A DNA stretch of 64,000 bases from Paenibacillus lacisoli (lineage in GTDB: Bacteria; Bacillota; Bacilli; Paenibacillales; Paenibacillaceae), in assembly GCF_030580655.1 (NCBI RefSeq), contig NZ_JAUQTB010000004.1:1-64000 (forward strand), in the 5' to 3' direction. Each line of letters begins with the position of its first letter. The first letter of the stretch is position 1. Below the pieces are notes generated by a model that did not search any database, was not told the origin of the DNA, and saw nothing but the letters and a program-made list of their open reading frames with translations. Both the position numbers and the translations under genes were made by a program. This document shows, in pieces, positions 1 through 7,776 of the stretch.

Positions 1-75
1 AAACCCCGCTCGACTTGCATGTATTAGGCACGCCGCCAGCGTTCGTCCTGAGCCAGGATCAAACTCTCCAATAAA
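1..75 (-). rRNA. rrs: 16S ribosomal RNA, 5' end only
   Basis: On the minus strand the sequence reads as the universal 16S start (TTTATTGGAGAGTTTGATCC, then the CTGGCTCAG and ACGAACGCTGGCGGC blocks and CATGCAAGTCGAGCGG). The mature 5' end is put near position 75 by analogy with Bacillus. Only about 75 bases lie in the window; the gene runs leftward off the edge, so an rrn operon lies outside. The GAGCGGGGTTT end of variable region V1 fits Paenibacillaceae but is too short for a species call. Confidence 0.97.
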
Positions 76-259
76 GTATTGAAAAGAGCGATAAGCTCAT
101 TTTGAATCTGACGAGATATAAATCTCATTGTTTGCTGTTACTTGCGCAACAGCGATACTCACTCGTTGTTCAGTTTTCAAAGATCAAGGATTTTGTTCGT
201 TGTCGGTGTTTCTCGGTGACAACTTTTATATCATACCATGTTACCAAGCAGTTCGTCAA
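76..259 (-). promoter_or_regulatory. rrn promoter and 16S leader
   Basis: Reading leftward, a -35 TTGACG (254-259) and -10 TATGAT (230-235) are separated by 18 bases, about 150 bases before the 16S start. Between promoter and gene the minus strand carries CTTTGAAAACTGAAC, a run typical of Bacillus-type rrn leaders. Further upstream (about 430-600) is AT-rich DNA with several TATAAT-like hexamers (for example 436-441 and 497-502) but no well-spaced -35, so a second tandem promoter is possible but not shown. Nothing coding is visible in 76-713. Confidence 0.6.
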
Positions 260-660
260 CATCTTTTTTTCGATTGTTTTCTTCACTGCTTTAACTTATC
301 CACTCGTTTATCGGGCGGATTTATAATTTACCACGTATAAAAGCTTATTACAAGTTGAAAATAATACCAGCATGTCTTCCTGCAAACCTAAATGTTTTCA
401 CATGTCCATGCGGGTTAATTCTACTTATTACATATATTATACTGCTATAATTAAATCCAGAATCACATCCAGCCGCCGCCTCTGACGATCTTTCATATTA
501 TAATATAGAAGAAAGGTCTTCTAGCCCCCATCATACAACCCGATCTTTTATCATACAGATATTCATTTGTCAATTATAATAAGCATTGTTCTGTAATTAT
601 TCAAAATTAAGTGGCATTATTATTAATCATCAAACTTGTTCATTCTTTACACCGAACTGA

Positions 661-669
661 TGCTATAAT
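661..669 (+). promoter_or_regulatory. Extended -10 promoter of ctaB
   Basis: TGCTATAAT is a perfect extended -10 element (TGnTATAAT). No good -35 sits at 17 bases, as is common for extended -10 promoters. Transcription would start near 676, which places the GTG at 675 outside the message and supports the ATG at 714 as the ctaB start. Confidence 0.55.
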
Positions 670-713
670 TATGCGTGGGTATTATTGAAGCTAAACAAAT
701 AGGAAGTGAAAAA

Positions 714-1640
714 ATGGGAACATTGAATAATGGTTCACAGCCTAAGGTGCTGGAATATGATTCTGTGCCGAAGATGTTCTTCGACACCATCAAGACAGGG
801 ATCATCAAATCAAACCTGATTGCCATGCTCGCAGGCTTGACCATCGCTTTATATGTATTTGATCTGTCGTTCGTCGATAATATTGTTAACATCATTTTGG
901 CTCTCGTCGGCTCTGCTCTTATTATCGGTTCCGCTGGCGCCTTCAACAACCTGTATGACCGGGATATCGACGCTATCATGGAACGTACCAAAACCAGACC
1001 TACTGTAACCGGACAAGTCGATACCAAAGCCGGCCTGATTATTGGTATTCTTATGAGCGTTATCGGAGCCATCCTTCTGTACATCGCATCACCGGCTGCT
1101 GCTTTCTTCGGCCTGCTCGGCTTGTTCCTCTATGTGATGCCTTACACCATGTGGACCAAGCGGAGAACCATTTATAATACCGAAGTAGGCAGCTTGTCCG
1201 GGGCTGTACCTCCATTGATTGGATGGGCCGCCATCTCTCAGGATTTTGCCCATTTTGAAATCTGGGCGCTTTTCATTACAATGGTACTGTGGCAGATGCC
1301 TCACTTTTACGGGATCGCGATTCGCCGTTTTGACGAATACAAAGCTGCAGGTGTACCGATGCTGCCCGTTGTAAAAGGCATTCGACGCACGTACATCCAG
1401 ACTAACGTGTACCTGGTGCTCCTCGTATTGTCGAGCGTATTTTTCTGGACACTCAGCCCTTGGGTAGCACTGGTTGCTTTTGTTGCAAGCCTGGCCTGGC
1501 TGATCTACAGTGTAGTCAGCTTTGACAAGGAGAACACCAAAAAGTGGTCCCACCACATGTTCATCTTCTCCATCAACCATATTACAGTGATCTACTTGTT
1601 CATCATTGCATACACCCTGATCGCACTGATCTTCAAGTAA
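714..1640 (+). CDS. ctaB: Heme O synthase (protoheme IX farnesyltransferase)
   Basis: Integral membrane UbiA-family prenyltransferase that adds a farnesyl group to protoheme IX to make heme O, the precursor of heme A for cytochrome oxidases. The 308-residue protein carries the family motif NLYDRDIDAIMERTKTRP at about 79-96 and a second Asp-rich loop around YGIAIRRFDEY near 205, plus about eight hydrophobic segments. The ATG at 714 is chosen over the in-frame GTG at 675 because AGGAAGTG lies 4-5 bases before it and the promoter -10 ends at 669. It stands alone here, with no ctaA or cta operon beside it, and ends at a strong hairpin. Confidence 0.95.
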   Translation: MGTLNNGSQPKVLEYDSVPKMFFDTIKTGIIKSNLIAMLAGLTIALYVFDLSFVDNIVNIILALVGSALIIGSAGAFNNLYDRDIDAIMERTKTRPTVTGQVDTKAGLIIGILMSVIGAILLYIASPAAAFFGLLGLFLYVMPYTMWTKRRTIYNTEVGSLSGAVPPLIGWAAISQDFAHFEIWALFITMVLWQMPHFYGIAIRRFDEYKAAGVPMLPVVKGIRRTYIQTNVYLVLLVLSSVFFWTLSPWVALVAFVASLAWLIYSVVSFDKENTKKWSHHMFIFSINHITVIYLFIIAYTLIALIFK

Positions 1641-1643
1641 AAG

Positions 1644-1684
1644 AAAAAGCCATTAAGGACAAAATAGTCCTTATGGCTTTTTTT
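1644..1684. terminator. Bidirectional terminator between ctaB and alkC
   Basis: A 15-bp stem (AAAGCCATTAAGGAC against GTCCTTATGGCTTT, one bulge) has a 6-base loop and T-runs on both sides. It serves the convergent ctaB and alkC genes and overlaps the last codon of alkC. Confidence 0.9.
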
Positions 1685-2801
1685 ATTGCTCTAATTTCAA
1701 ATCCGTAAGCATTAATTCCGTTGATGCCGTCTCTTGTCCATTGACCAGAAGCACGATACGATGCAGGCCCGGGTAATGCTTTCTAGTCGTGAGGTCGGTC
1801 CAGCGGTGAGTTCTCGATCCCTCCACCCGTTTGCCCCCGGGAACCGTCTTGTCGGAGAGAAGAAACTTCTTACGGGAGACCTTTCCTCCTGATTTCACAA
1901 AATCAATGCCATACTCAATCCGGATCCGGTGTGCCCCTTCGCCCAGCACAACTAACGAATAACGAAGCAAGCATTCCTCGCCCATACGGACCGTTCCAGG
2001 CCTCACTTCAACGACCGCCTGTTCCACCAGCTCGGCTGTACCTTCTGGATTGGCATACCCGAACAAGGCCAGCACTTCCGGATTAACTTGGCGTATCAGC
2101 GTCCGGCAGCCATGCCGTACAATCCAATTAGTATAGGCATTTTCCCCTAGCCACCTGCGGGCCGTCTTCACTACAAGTCCGGGATGATCCTTGGCGATAT
2201 CATTCAGGTTATTGGCTACACTTTTGCGGACATAGAGGGAAGGGTCTGCTTTCAGTTGTTCCAGAATACGCATAATCGGCGACGGGTCCTTTTTGAAGAT
2301 AACCAGCGCCTGCCCCCAAGGCAGTCTCGGGCGGCAGCCCTCACTGGCCAGCCGCCGCACATGCTCGTCCTCACTCTGAGCCCATCGCGCCATCTGTTCC
2401 ATCATACGATCAGGATGAGACAGAATGAAGGGTCTGACGGCAAACTCTGCTGATGAATGGGATGTGAAAGCCTCCAGCGCCTGCATGGAGACCTCCCAAT
2501 GCTCCTCGGCCTGTCCATACACTTCAACGAAATCAGGCAAAATCAAATAGGGAAAACCGGAACAACTTTCATTTACTTTATGTAAAATAGTCAGTGCCTG
2601 CGGGTAGGAAGCCGGTAGAAAGGCACCCAGGGAGTGTGTAATTTTGCGGATTCGCTCCTTGAGCGACAGTTCCTCCCATGGATTCGCCATCACTGATTTT
2701 ATAAAGCCTTCCTGATCAAATGAAGTGTACGCTGAGTGCACGATATTTCCGAACATCTTCAGAAAAGGTTCATCATACAAGTTCTTGAGCGGTTCAGCCA
2801 A
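1683..2801 (-). CDS. alkC: AlkC-type DNA alkylation repair glycosylase
   Basis: Predicted HEAT-like repeat DNA glycosylase that excises 3-methyladenine-type cationic lesions without flipping the base. The first two thirds are helical repeats (segments such as DEHVRRLASEGCRPRLPWG and DPSLYVRKSVANNLNDI are typical of the AlkC/AlkD superfamily). The last 90-100 residues, from about 280, are beta-rich and fit the C-terminal Ig-like domain known for one AlkC subgroup. A longer frame opens at 2882, but GGAGG followed 8 bases later by TTG at 2801 gives an N-terminus starting AEPLKNLYDEPFL, the usual AlkC start. It is convergent with ctaB and has no ada or alkA genes beside it. Confidence 0.88.
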   Translation of the reverse strand: MAEPLKNLYDEPFLKMFGNIVHSAYTSFDQEGFIKSVMANPWEELSLKERIRKITHSLGAFLPASYPQALTILHKVNESCSGFPYLILPDFVEVYGQAEEHWEVSMQALEAFTSHSSAEFAVRPFILSHPDRMMEQMARWAQSEDEHVRRLASEGCRPRLPWGQALVIFKKDPSPIMRILEQLKADPSLYVRKSVANNLNDIAKDHPGLVVKTARRWLGENAYTNWIVRHGCRTLIRQVNPEVLALFGYANPEGTAELVEQAVVEVRPGTVRMGEECLLRYSLVVLGEGAHRIRIEYGIDFVKSGGKVSRKKFLLSDKTVPGGKRVEGSRTHRWTDLTTRKHYPGLHRIVLLVNGQETASTELMLTDLKLEQ

Positions 2802-2953
2802 GCGACTCCCTCCTATAATCTCGATTTTGAAATCTGAACAGCTGTTAACAAAATTCTCATATACGTCTGGGTAAGGGTCCAAAACGCCAGATCACATTGC
2901 ACATATGCTATGTTGAACACCGATCATTGCTTCAGCGGCAAGGAGGGAATCCA

Positions 2954-3049
2954 ATGAGCGAGTGCGTAAACCCAGTAAGGGGATATACTTCTACTACAGT
3001 GATTTTGGTCCTCTACATTCTGCTCGTCATTATCCTGGCAACATTCTAA
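2954..3049 (+). CDS. YjcZ-family small spore-associated membrane protein
   Basis: A 31-residue ORF begins at an ATG 4 bases after AAGGAGGGAA. It ends in one strongly hydrophobic helix preceded by the Thr-Ser-Thr-Thr segment (TSTTVILVLYILLVII), the signature of the YjcZ/SscA family of tiny sporulation proteins. The family's usual Gly-Tyr-rich head is reduced here to NPVRGY. A terminator follows 25 bases later, so it is a single-gene transcript. A second family member lies at 61703-61807. Function is inferred from family only. Confidence 0.8.
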   Translation: MSECVNPVRGYTSTTVILVLYILLVIILATF

Positions 3050-3073
3050 ACAGCATTATTGCAGTTCAAAACT

Positions 3074-3112
3074 GCAAAACAGGGAGAGCCATTCTTGGCC
3101 TCCCTGTTTTGC
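3074..3112. terminator. Terminator after YjcZ-like gene and murB
   Basis: CAAAACAGGGAG-A-GCC pairs with GGC-CTCCCTGTTTTG round a 6-base loop. The stem is AT-rich at its base in both directions and probably serves the small gene (+) and murB (-). Confidence 0.7.
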
Positions 3113-3179
3113 CTGCACAAATTTCTTTCGTGAGCCTCTGATCTCCTGCCGATCCTATAAGGGGGCAGCGTCTGATCCC

Positions 3180-4070
3180 CTATTCCCCTAATGTGATGAC
3201 TTCGGTCTCCAGCTCGACATTAAATTTTTCACGCACCGTACGCTGAATATGCTCAATCAGATCCAGATAGTCCTGTGCTGTCGCGTTATCCACATTCACA
3301 ATAAAACCTGCGTGCTTCATGGATACCTCCGCACCGCCAATCCGGGTTCCCTGCAGCTCACAATCCTGAATAAGCTTACCGGCAAAGTGGCCGACCGGAC
3401 GCTTGAACACACTTCCGCAGGAAGGATATTCAAGCGGCTGTTTGGATTCCCGGGCATGCGTTAGCTCTTTCATTTTCTCTGCAATCTGATCCTTATTGCC
3501 TGCTTCCAACTGGAACGCCGCATCCAGAATGATGTACTGGTCGCTGCGGAAAATACTTTTGCGGTAGCCCAGCTGCATTTCTTCACCGGTAATCGTCAAG
3601 AGCTCCCCTTCCCGGGTCAGCACTTGAGCACTCTTAATCACGTCGGAGATCTGACCTCCATAAGCACCAGCATTCATATACAGCGCGCCGCCAACACTTC
3701 CCGGAATGCCGCAGGCAAACTCTAATCCGGTCAAAGAGTAGTCAAGCGCCCTGCGGGAGACGTCAATAATATCAGCTCCGCTCTGGGAGACAATCTCATT
3801 CCCCTCCACCCGGATTTCATTGAAATTGCTGAGAGAGATCGTAACTCCCCGGATTCCGCCGTCCCGGATAATCGTGTTGGAGCCTTTCCCCAGAATTGTT
3901 AGCGGAAGGTTATGTTCCCTGGCCGTCCGTACAACCGTTGTAACTTCCTCATTCGTCGTAGGATGAATCAGGATATCCGCCAAGCCTCCTAAGCGGATGA
4001 AGGTGTGATTCCTGAGCGGCTCATTATATTTGATTTTGTCTGCGGGGATCTTATTGTCAAAATAATTCAT
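3180..4070 (-). CDS. murB: UDP-N-acetylenolpyruvoylglucosamine reductase
   Basis: FAD enzyme that uses NADPH to reduce UDP-GlcNAc-enolpyruvate to UDP-MurNAc in peptidoglycan precursor synthesis, in the cytoplasm. At 296 residues it is a type II MurB. FAD-binding elements GKGSN (61-65) and the GIPGSVGGALYMNAGAYGG stretch (121-139) are present, as is GSVFKRP (219-225) with the catalytic Ser220. GGGAGTG lies 7-8 bases before the ATG. In many firmicutes murB sits in a cell-wall cluster; here it is solitary, separated from the upstream aminotransferase gene by 370 bases and a hairpin. Confidence 0.96.
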   Translation of the reverse strand: MNYFDNKIPADKIKYNEPLRNHTFIRLGGLADILIHPTTNEEVTTVVRTAREHNLPLTILGKGSNTIIRDGGIRGVTISLSNFNEIRVEGNEIVSQSGADIIDVSRRALDYSLTGLEFACGIPGSVGGALYMNAGAYGGQISDVIKSAQVLTREGELLTITGEEMQLGYRKSIFRSDQYIILDAAFQLEAGNKDQIAEKMKELTHARESKQPLEYPSCGSVFKRPVGHFAGKLIQDCELQGTRIGGAEVSMKHAGFIVNVDNATAQDYLDLIEHIQRTVREKFNVELETEVITLGE

Positions 4071-4442
4071 GAAATTGCACTCCCAAAAAAGTTCATTTCC
4101 GTCCTGAGTGAAGTTGTTCCATCATGTCAGAACTAAATTGTACAGCTCCACAAATAGTACACTTTTACGGAGCATAATAAAAGACCCTTGAGTTGATCCC
4201 TACATTAGATGGTCCGTATGCCCTCTGCGTGCCTGTATGACTTCGTAATGGAATATCCATTTCCTGGATAATATAACACAATGCAGGTCAACGTATAGGC
4301 TTACAATGAACCTGTTTAGAAATAACAAACAGGCTTTCACCTCGGATGGAAAGCCTGTTTGTTACTACCGCTTCAGCAAATGCTGTCTACCTTTCGCCTG
4401 TCCGACTCCGGGCAGCCGGATGCCCGTGAGGGTTATGACATG
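4071..4442. other. Intergenic region upstream of murB
   Basis: Three hundred and seventy bases with no credible gene. It holds the hairpin at 4323-4364 and presumably the murB promoter on the minus strand. TTGACC at about 4288 is followed by several AT-rich -10-like stretches, but none has good spacing, so no promoter is assigned. Confidence 0.5.
4323..4364 (-). terminator. Terminator of the aminotransferase gene
   Basis: A perfect 16-bp stem (TAACAAACAGGCTTTC against its complement) with a 10-base loop lies about 80 bases past the aminotransferase stop. Leftward, the tail is T-rich rather than a pure T-run. Confidence 0.7.
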
Positions 4443-5627
4443 TTACCCTATCTGCTGACGCAGTACCTCTCCAATACGTCTCATTCCTTCTACAATTCGA
4501 TCTTCATTCATATTGGAGTAATTCAGGCGCAGCGTATGATTTCCTTTTCCATTCGGGAAAAAAGGAGCTCCCGGGACAAACGCGACATGATTCTTCAGGC
4601 ACTCTTCCAGCACCTTTCTCGAATCCAGGGACTTCGGAAGCTCTACCCAAATAAACAACCCTCCCTCAGGAACGCTATGAGCGACATTCGCCGGGAAAAA
4701 TTCATCAATACAGCGGAGCATCACGTCGCATCTGTCTTTGTAGACCGCTCTGATGGTCTCAATATGTGCATCAATATCATAGAGCTCCATATACTTGAAA
4801 GTGATCATTTGGGCAAAACTATCCGTATGCAGATCAACGGATTGCTTCAATGCCACATATTTCTCGATAAAGAGCTCATCTGCACAGATCCAGCCCAGGC
4901 GAAGGCCTGGTGCAAAAATTTTGGAGAACGTACTGATATAAATGACGCGGCCTTCCGTATCAAAATGCTTGACCGGAGGTATCGCTTCACCCGCAAAACG
5001 TACAGCCCCGTAAGGGTTGTCCTCTACAATCAGCACATCATACTGATTCGCAAGCTCGATCATTCGTTCTCTCCGGGAGCGAGACATTGTACGGCCTGTC
5101 GGGTTCTGGAAGTCCGGGATCGTATAAATAAATTTAGTTTCAGGATGCTTCTTCAATTGATCTTCGAGCTCTTCCATAATCATACCATCCTGATCCATTT
5201 CGACTTCAACGAATGAGGGGTTATAGATTTTGAACGCATTGATAGCAGCCAGGTATGTCGGGCTTTCACATATAATCGTGTCCCCTTCCTCCAGGAATAA
5301 TCTGCCTGTCAAATCAATGGCCTGCTGCGAACCCGAAGTAATCAGAACCTTGTTGATATCCGATTCAATACCTATAGATTTCATCCTGCCGCAGATGACC
5401 GTCCGCAGAGGGATATATCCTTCTGTCGTACTGTATTGAAGTGAGCCTGCCCCGTTCTCTTCCAAAACGGCGTTACTGGCCGCTTGAATCGGCTGTATAG
5501 GGAACAACTCAGGAGCCGGCAGGCCTCCCGCAAAAGAAATAACCTCCGGTCTTTCCGTTACTTTCAATATTTCCCTTGTCTCTGATGACTTTACTCTGTT
5601 CACTCTGCTAGCAAATTTACTGTGCAT
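4443..5627 (-). CDS. PLP-dependent class I aminotransferase, 2-aminoadipate aminotransferase type
   Basis: Cytoplasmic fold-type I aminotransferase of the MocR/LysN-like subgroup, here without a GntR domain. PLP contacts are visible: NPTG at 175-178, DNPYG at 203-207, the Schiff-base lysine K236 in STFSK, and the carboxylate-binding Arg in LRLNYSN near the C-terminus. Substrate is not determinable; relatives act on 2-aminoadipate, branched-chain or aromatic amino acids. The ATG at 5627 has AGGAGG 7 bases upstream; an in-frame start at 5666 lies in the leader terminator and is rejected. Expression is probably controlled by the leader RNA at 5640-5780. Confidence 0.9.
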   Translation of the reverse strand: MHSKFASRVNRVKSSETREILKVTERPEVISFAGGLPAPELFPIQPIQAASNAVLEENGAGSLQYSTTEGYIPLRTVICGRMKSIGIESDINKVLITSGSQQAIDLTGRLFLEEGDTIICESPTYLAAINAFKIYNPSFVEVEMDQDGMIMEELEDQLKKHPETKFIYTIPDFQNPTGRTMSRSRRERMIELANQYDVLIVEDNPYGAVRFAGEAIPPVKHFDTEGRVIYISTFSKIFAPGLRLGWICADELFIEKYVALKQSVDLHTDSFAQMITFKYMELYDIDAHIETIRAVYKDRCDVMLRCIDEFFPANVAHSVPEGGLFIWVELPKSLDSRKVLEECLKNHVAFVPGAPFFPNGKGNHTLRLNYSNMNEDRIVEGMRRIGEVLRQQIG

Positions 5628-5639
5628 GATCTGTCCTCC

Positions 5640-5780
5640 TATAGATGTAAAAAAAGATAGGGACACATCCTGTGGATGAGGTCCCTATCCTGAACATGTA
5701 CCAGGTGCTCCGGTACACGTAAGTTTCGCCGGTAACCCGGTATCGCTCTCGCAGAATACCGCCCGCATACATGAATGAAT
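5640..5780 (-). promoter_or_regulatory. Leader RNA with intrinsic terminator upstream of the aminotransferase (possible riboswitch or attenuator)
   Basis: About 140 transcribed bases separate the promoter from the ribosome binding site. In transcription order there are a hairpin at 5738-5761 (CGGTAT paired with ATACCG), a 21-base spacer with little evident pairing, a second hairpin at 5698-5716 (GTACC with GGTAC), and a strong terminator at 5649-5689: GATAGGGAC pairs with GTCCCTATC, capped by CATCC/GGATG and followed by seven T. The terminator ends only 9 bases before AGGAGG, so read-through must be regulated or partial. I compared it by eye with SAM, lysine, glycine, TPP, FMN, THF, guanidine, c-di-GMP and T-box signatures and found no match. 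Confidence 0.6.
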
Positions 5781-5786
5781 TGATTA

Positions 5787-5816
5787 ATTATAATAATTTA
5801 CGATGAGTATGGTCAA
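5787..5816 (-). promoter_or_regulatory. Promoter of the aminotransferase leader
   Basis: TTGACC (5811-5816) and TATAAT (5787-5792) are separated by 18 bases, a good sigma-A promoter. The start site would be near 5780. Confidence 0.7.
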
Positions 5817-5837
5817 GGTCTTTTTCACAGCCGCCCT

Positions 5838-6578
5838 TTAGCGATGGTCATTCCAGAAGTTGACGGGCTGGAGCTTTTTGTCCAAAACTTTGAATTGATA
5901 CCCCTCGGACTTCAGCGATTTCAGGACTTGAGGCAGCACATTCAGAACGGCTGCCTGGTCGTGCATCAGCACAACGGGCTCCGTTCCGCTCTTCTGTACA
6001 CGGTGAATCTGGTTCATGATGTTGTTATAGACCTTGTCATGATTTTTCGGGTATCTCCAGTCTTCAGAATCCACGTTCCAGTCCCATAGATGGAATCCGC
6101 CTTGTGACAGCAGCACATTGCGGTAAGGTGTCTTAAGATAGGGCTTGCTGCCATAAGGAGTCCGGACCAGACTGGTAGTTACACCGGTCACCTTGTTCAG
6201 TACAGCATTCGCCTGCTGCATTTCAATCAATCCGCTGTAGGCGGATCTATAGAATTTACCCGGTACATGCGTTACGCCATGCAGACCCGTCCCGTGCCCT
6301 TCATTCACAATCCGCCGTGTGGCCTGCGGGTAATTCTGCATTTGCGGTCCTAGCATGAAGAATGTCGCTTTGGCCCCATACTGGTCCAGTATATTGAGCA
6401 GCTGATCCGTATGGGGAGTCGGCCCGTCATCAAAGGTCAGATAAATGACTTTAGAAGCCGTCTTGCTCTGGGCTGCTTGGGCAGCAGACGGTTTGGCAGC
6501 AGCAAACTGCAGACAGAGCAGTGTAACGGTAAGCATAACAGCCAGTGTGGTTTGAAGCATTCGACGAGTATGTAGCAT
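5838..6578 (-). CDS. Secreted polysaccharide deacetylase (NodB domain, CE4)
   Basis: Predicted metal-dependent deacetylase of cell-wall or chitin-type polysaccharide, exported. A signal peptide spans about residues 1-35. CE4 motifs follow in order: TFDDGP (48-53) with catalytic D50 and metal ligand D51, HGVTH (100-104) metal His pair, RTPYG (139-143), DWNVDSEDW (166-174), and LMHD with H206 (204-207). The 246-residue length is a signal plus a single catalytic domain. GGGAGA precedes the ATG by 10 bases. It resembles PdaA/PdaB-type enzymes, but substrate (peptidoglycan versus chitin) cannot be read from sequence. Confidence 0.9.
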   Translation of the reverse strand: MLHTRRMLQTTLAVMLTVTLLCLQFAAAKPSAAQAAQSKTASKVIYLTFDDGPTPHTDQLLNILDQYGAKATFFMLGPQMQNYPQATRRIVNEGHGTGLHGVTHVPGKFYRSAYSGLIEMQQANAVLNKVTGVTTSLVRTPYGSKPYLKTPYRNVLLSQGGFHLWDWNVDSEDWRYPKNHDKVYNNIMNQIHRVQKSGTEPVVLMHDQAAVLNVLPQVLKSLKSEGYQFKVLDKKLQPVNFWNDHR

Positions 6579-6716
6579 AATAATAAATCTCCCATTTATT
6601 CGGTATTTCCCCAGATGAACTCCCTTGGCATCCTTGGCGATTAATTCTATCCTATCAAATCAGCCTGGAGCCTTTCTCCCTTTAAACACTACGGTAGAGT
6701 TACGATTTTGTCAGAT

Positions 6717-6995
6717 TCATCTGGTAAATAATACGAATTTGATAGATTTAACCGATGAAGCTCCTTGCCCTGCGGACAGCTCCTGAATTCGAAAAGGAAT
6801 CACCTTAAATTTCGGACGCCTTAATCCCCATTTCAACCCTTCACCCACCAGCGAGCTGCCTACAAATGCAACGATCAGGCTGGCACTGACGGTTTTGATA
6901 ACATAATAAACGCCTGTTCCCAGCAGCATGTCGATCACCAGCAGGTTTCGAAGATTTTGTCTTCGAATGGTCAATATCTTGTTGGTTGGCAGCAC
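6717..6995 (-). CDS. Small hypothetical membrane protein
   Basis: Unrecognised 92-residue protein starting at a GTG with AAAGGGGG 6-7 bases upstream. It has one or two hydrophobic stretches (about 17-32 and 37-50, the latter SASLIVAFVGSSLVGEG) and a basic C-terminal half. It lies between the deacetylase and the VOC gene on the same strand with gaps of about 140 bases each side. The ribosome binding site and hydrophobic pattern support it, but no family is recognised and a spurious ORF cannot be excluded. Confidence 0.5.
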   Translation of the reverse strand: MLPTNKILTIRRQNLRNLLVIDMLLGTGVYYVIKTVSASLIVAFVGSSLVGEGLKWGLRRPKFKVIPFRIQELSAGQGASSVKSIKFVLFTR

Positions 6996-7072
6996 ACCGA
7001 TCCCCCTTTCCCTTCTTCAGGGTTATGCGGCATTGAAGTTGTCTTATTCCAGGTGCAGCAAATGAAAATACC

Positions 7073-7107
7073 CCAAGAGCCCCCACGCATATAGGGGTTT
7101 TTGGGGC
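7073..7107 (-). terminator. Possible terminator after the VOC gene
   Basis: Two nested C4/G4 pairings round a 9-base loop lie about 35 bases past the VOC stop, followed leftward by TATTTTC. Stem quality is moderate. Confidence 0.35.
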
Positions 7108-7134
7108 AGCTCATCAATACAATATTTAGCAAGG

Positions 7135-7539
7135 TTAAGGTCTGTCGCTGAACCGCTTGATTGCTTCCTCAGTCACCGGCGTAAAGAGATTAACCAGGTT
7201 ACCGTCAGGATCTCGAAACAGTATAGCACGGTTTCCCCACGGTAATGTGGTTGGTTCCTTTACCCACTCTTCGACAACCGGCTTCAAGCGCTCGTATTCG
7301 GCATCGACATTGCAGACGCGGAACTCAATGATGACCGTGTGGTTGTCTGCTGCCACTGCAGACCCAGCACCGAACAGCTGCACCGTCTGGGAGTGGCCGA
7401 TCGCCAACGTGCACGACGGCATCACGAGCTCGGCAAAGACAGGCGCTGGACGTTCTGCCGGAACCCCCGTTACTTTCTCATAGAACGCCACGAGGCGATC
7501 CACGTCGTCGGTAATAATGCGTACAGAAGCCAAATTCAT
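7135..7539 (-). CDS. VOC-family (glyoxalase/bleomycin-resistance fold) protein
   Basis: A 134-residue single VOC domain with two beta-alpha-beta-beta-beta halves: ASVRIITDDVDRLVAFYEKV at the start and the FRDPDGNLVNLFTP ending characteristic of the fold (about 107-120). Relatives include glyoxalase I, dioxygenases and antibiotic-sequestering proteins; the reaction is not predictable. GGTGG precedes the ATG. It is monocistronic, between hairpins on each side. Confidence 0.82.
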   Translation of the reverse strand: MNLASVRIITDDVDRLVAFYEKVTGVPAERPAPVFAELVMPSCTLAIGHSQTVQLFGAGSAVAADNHTVIIEFRVCNVDAEYERLKPVVEEWVKEPTTLPWGNRAILFRDPDGNLVNLFTPVTEEAIKRFSDRP

Positions 7540-7580
7540 AAAAATACCACCCTTCCCTTCACGTTACTTACTCCAATTGT

Positions 7581-7620
7581 AAAAAAACACTACTGACAGC
7601 GTGATGTCAGTAGTGTTTTA
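7581..7620 (-). terminator. Terminator of the TraB/GumN gene
   Basis: A 14-bp stem (AAAACACTACTGAC and its complement) with an 8-base loop is followed leftward by seven T. It lies 160 bases past the stop at 7777. Confidence 0.8.
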
Positions 7621-7776
7621 GCATTTTTTCAGCCTCACTGCGTGTCCGATTCCAGAGGCGTTCGGGCTCAACACAGCGATACCCGCTCCCCAAACGTTCT
7701 GTAGAAAAGAAAGCCCCAGAAGCTCCGCACTTGCACGGATCTCTCAGGGACTATTCTGTAATGGTATCGATAAGTT

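Noticed and set aside
573..578. TATAAT-like hexamers before the 16S gene as further rrn promoters
   Set aside because: No -35 at suitable spacing; only the TTGACG-18-TATGAT pair at 230-259 is convincing.
4359..5216. Long plus-strand frame opposite the aminotransferase gene
   Set aside because: Antisense shadow with no ribosome site; begins inside the terminator hairpin.
5622..5772. A 51-codon leader ORF with several aromatic codons in the aminotransferase leader
   Set aside because: No ribosome binding site precedes it, it starts within 10 bases of the predicted transcript start, and it runs through the terminator into the gene's own start. It looks like chance.
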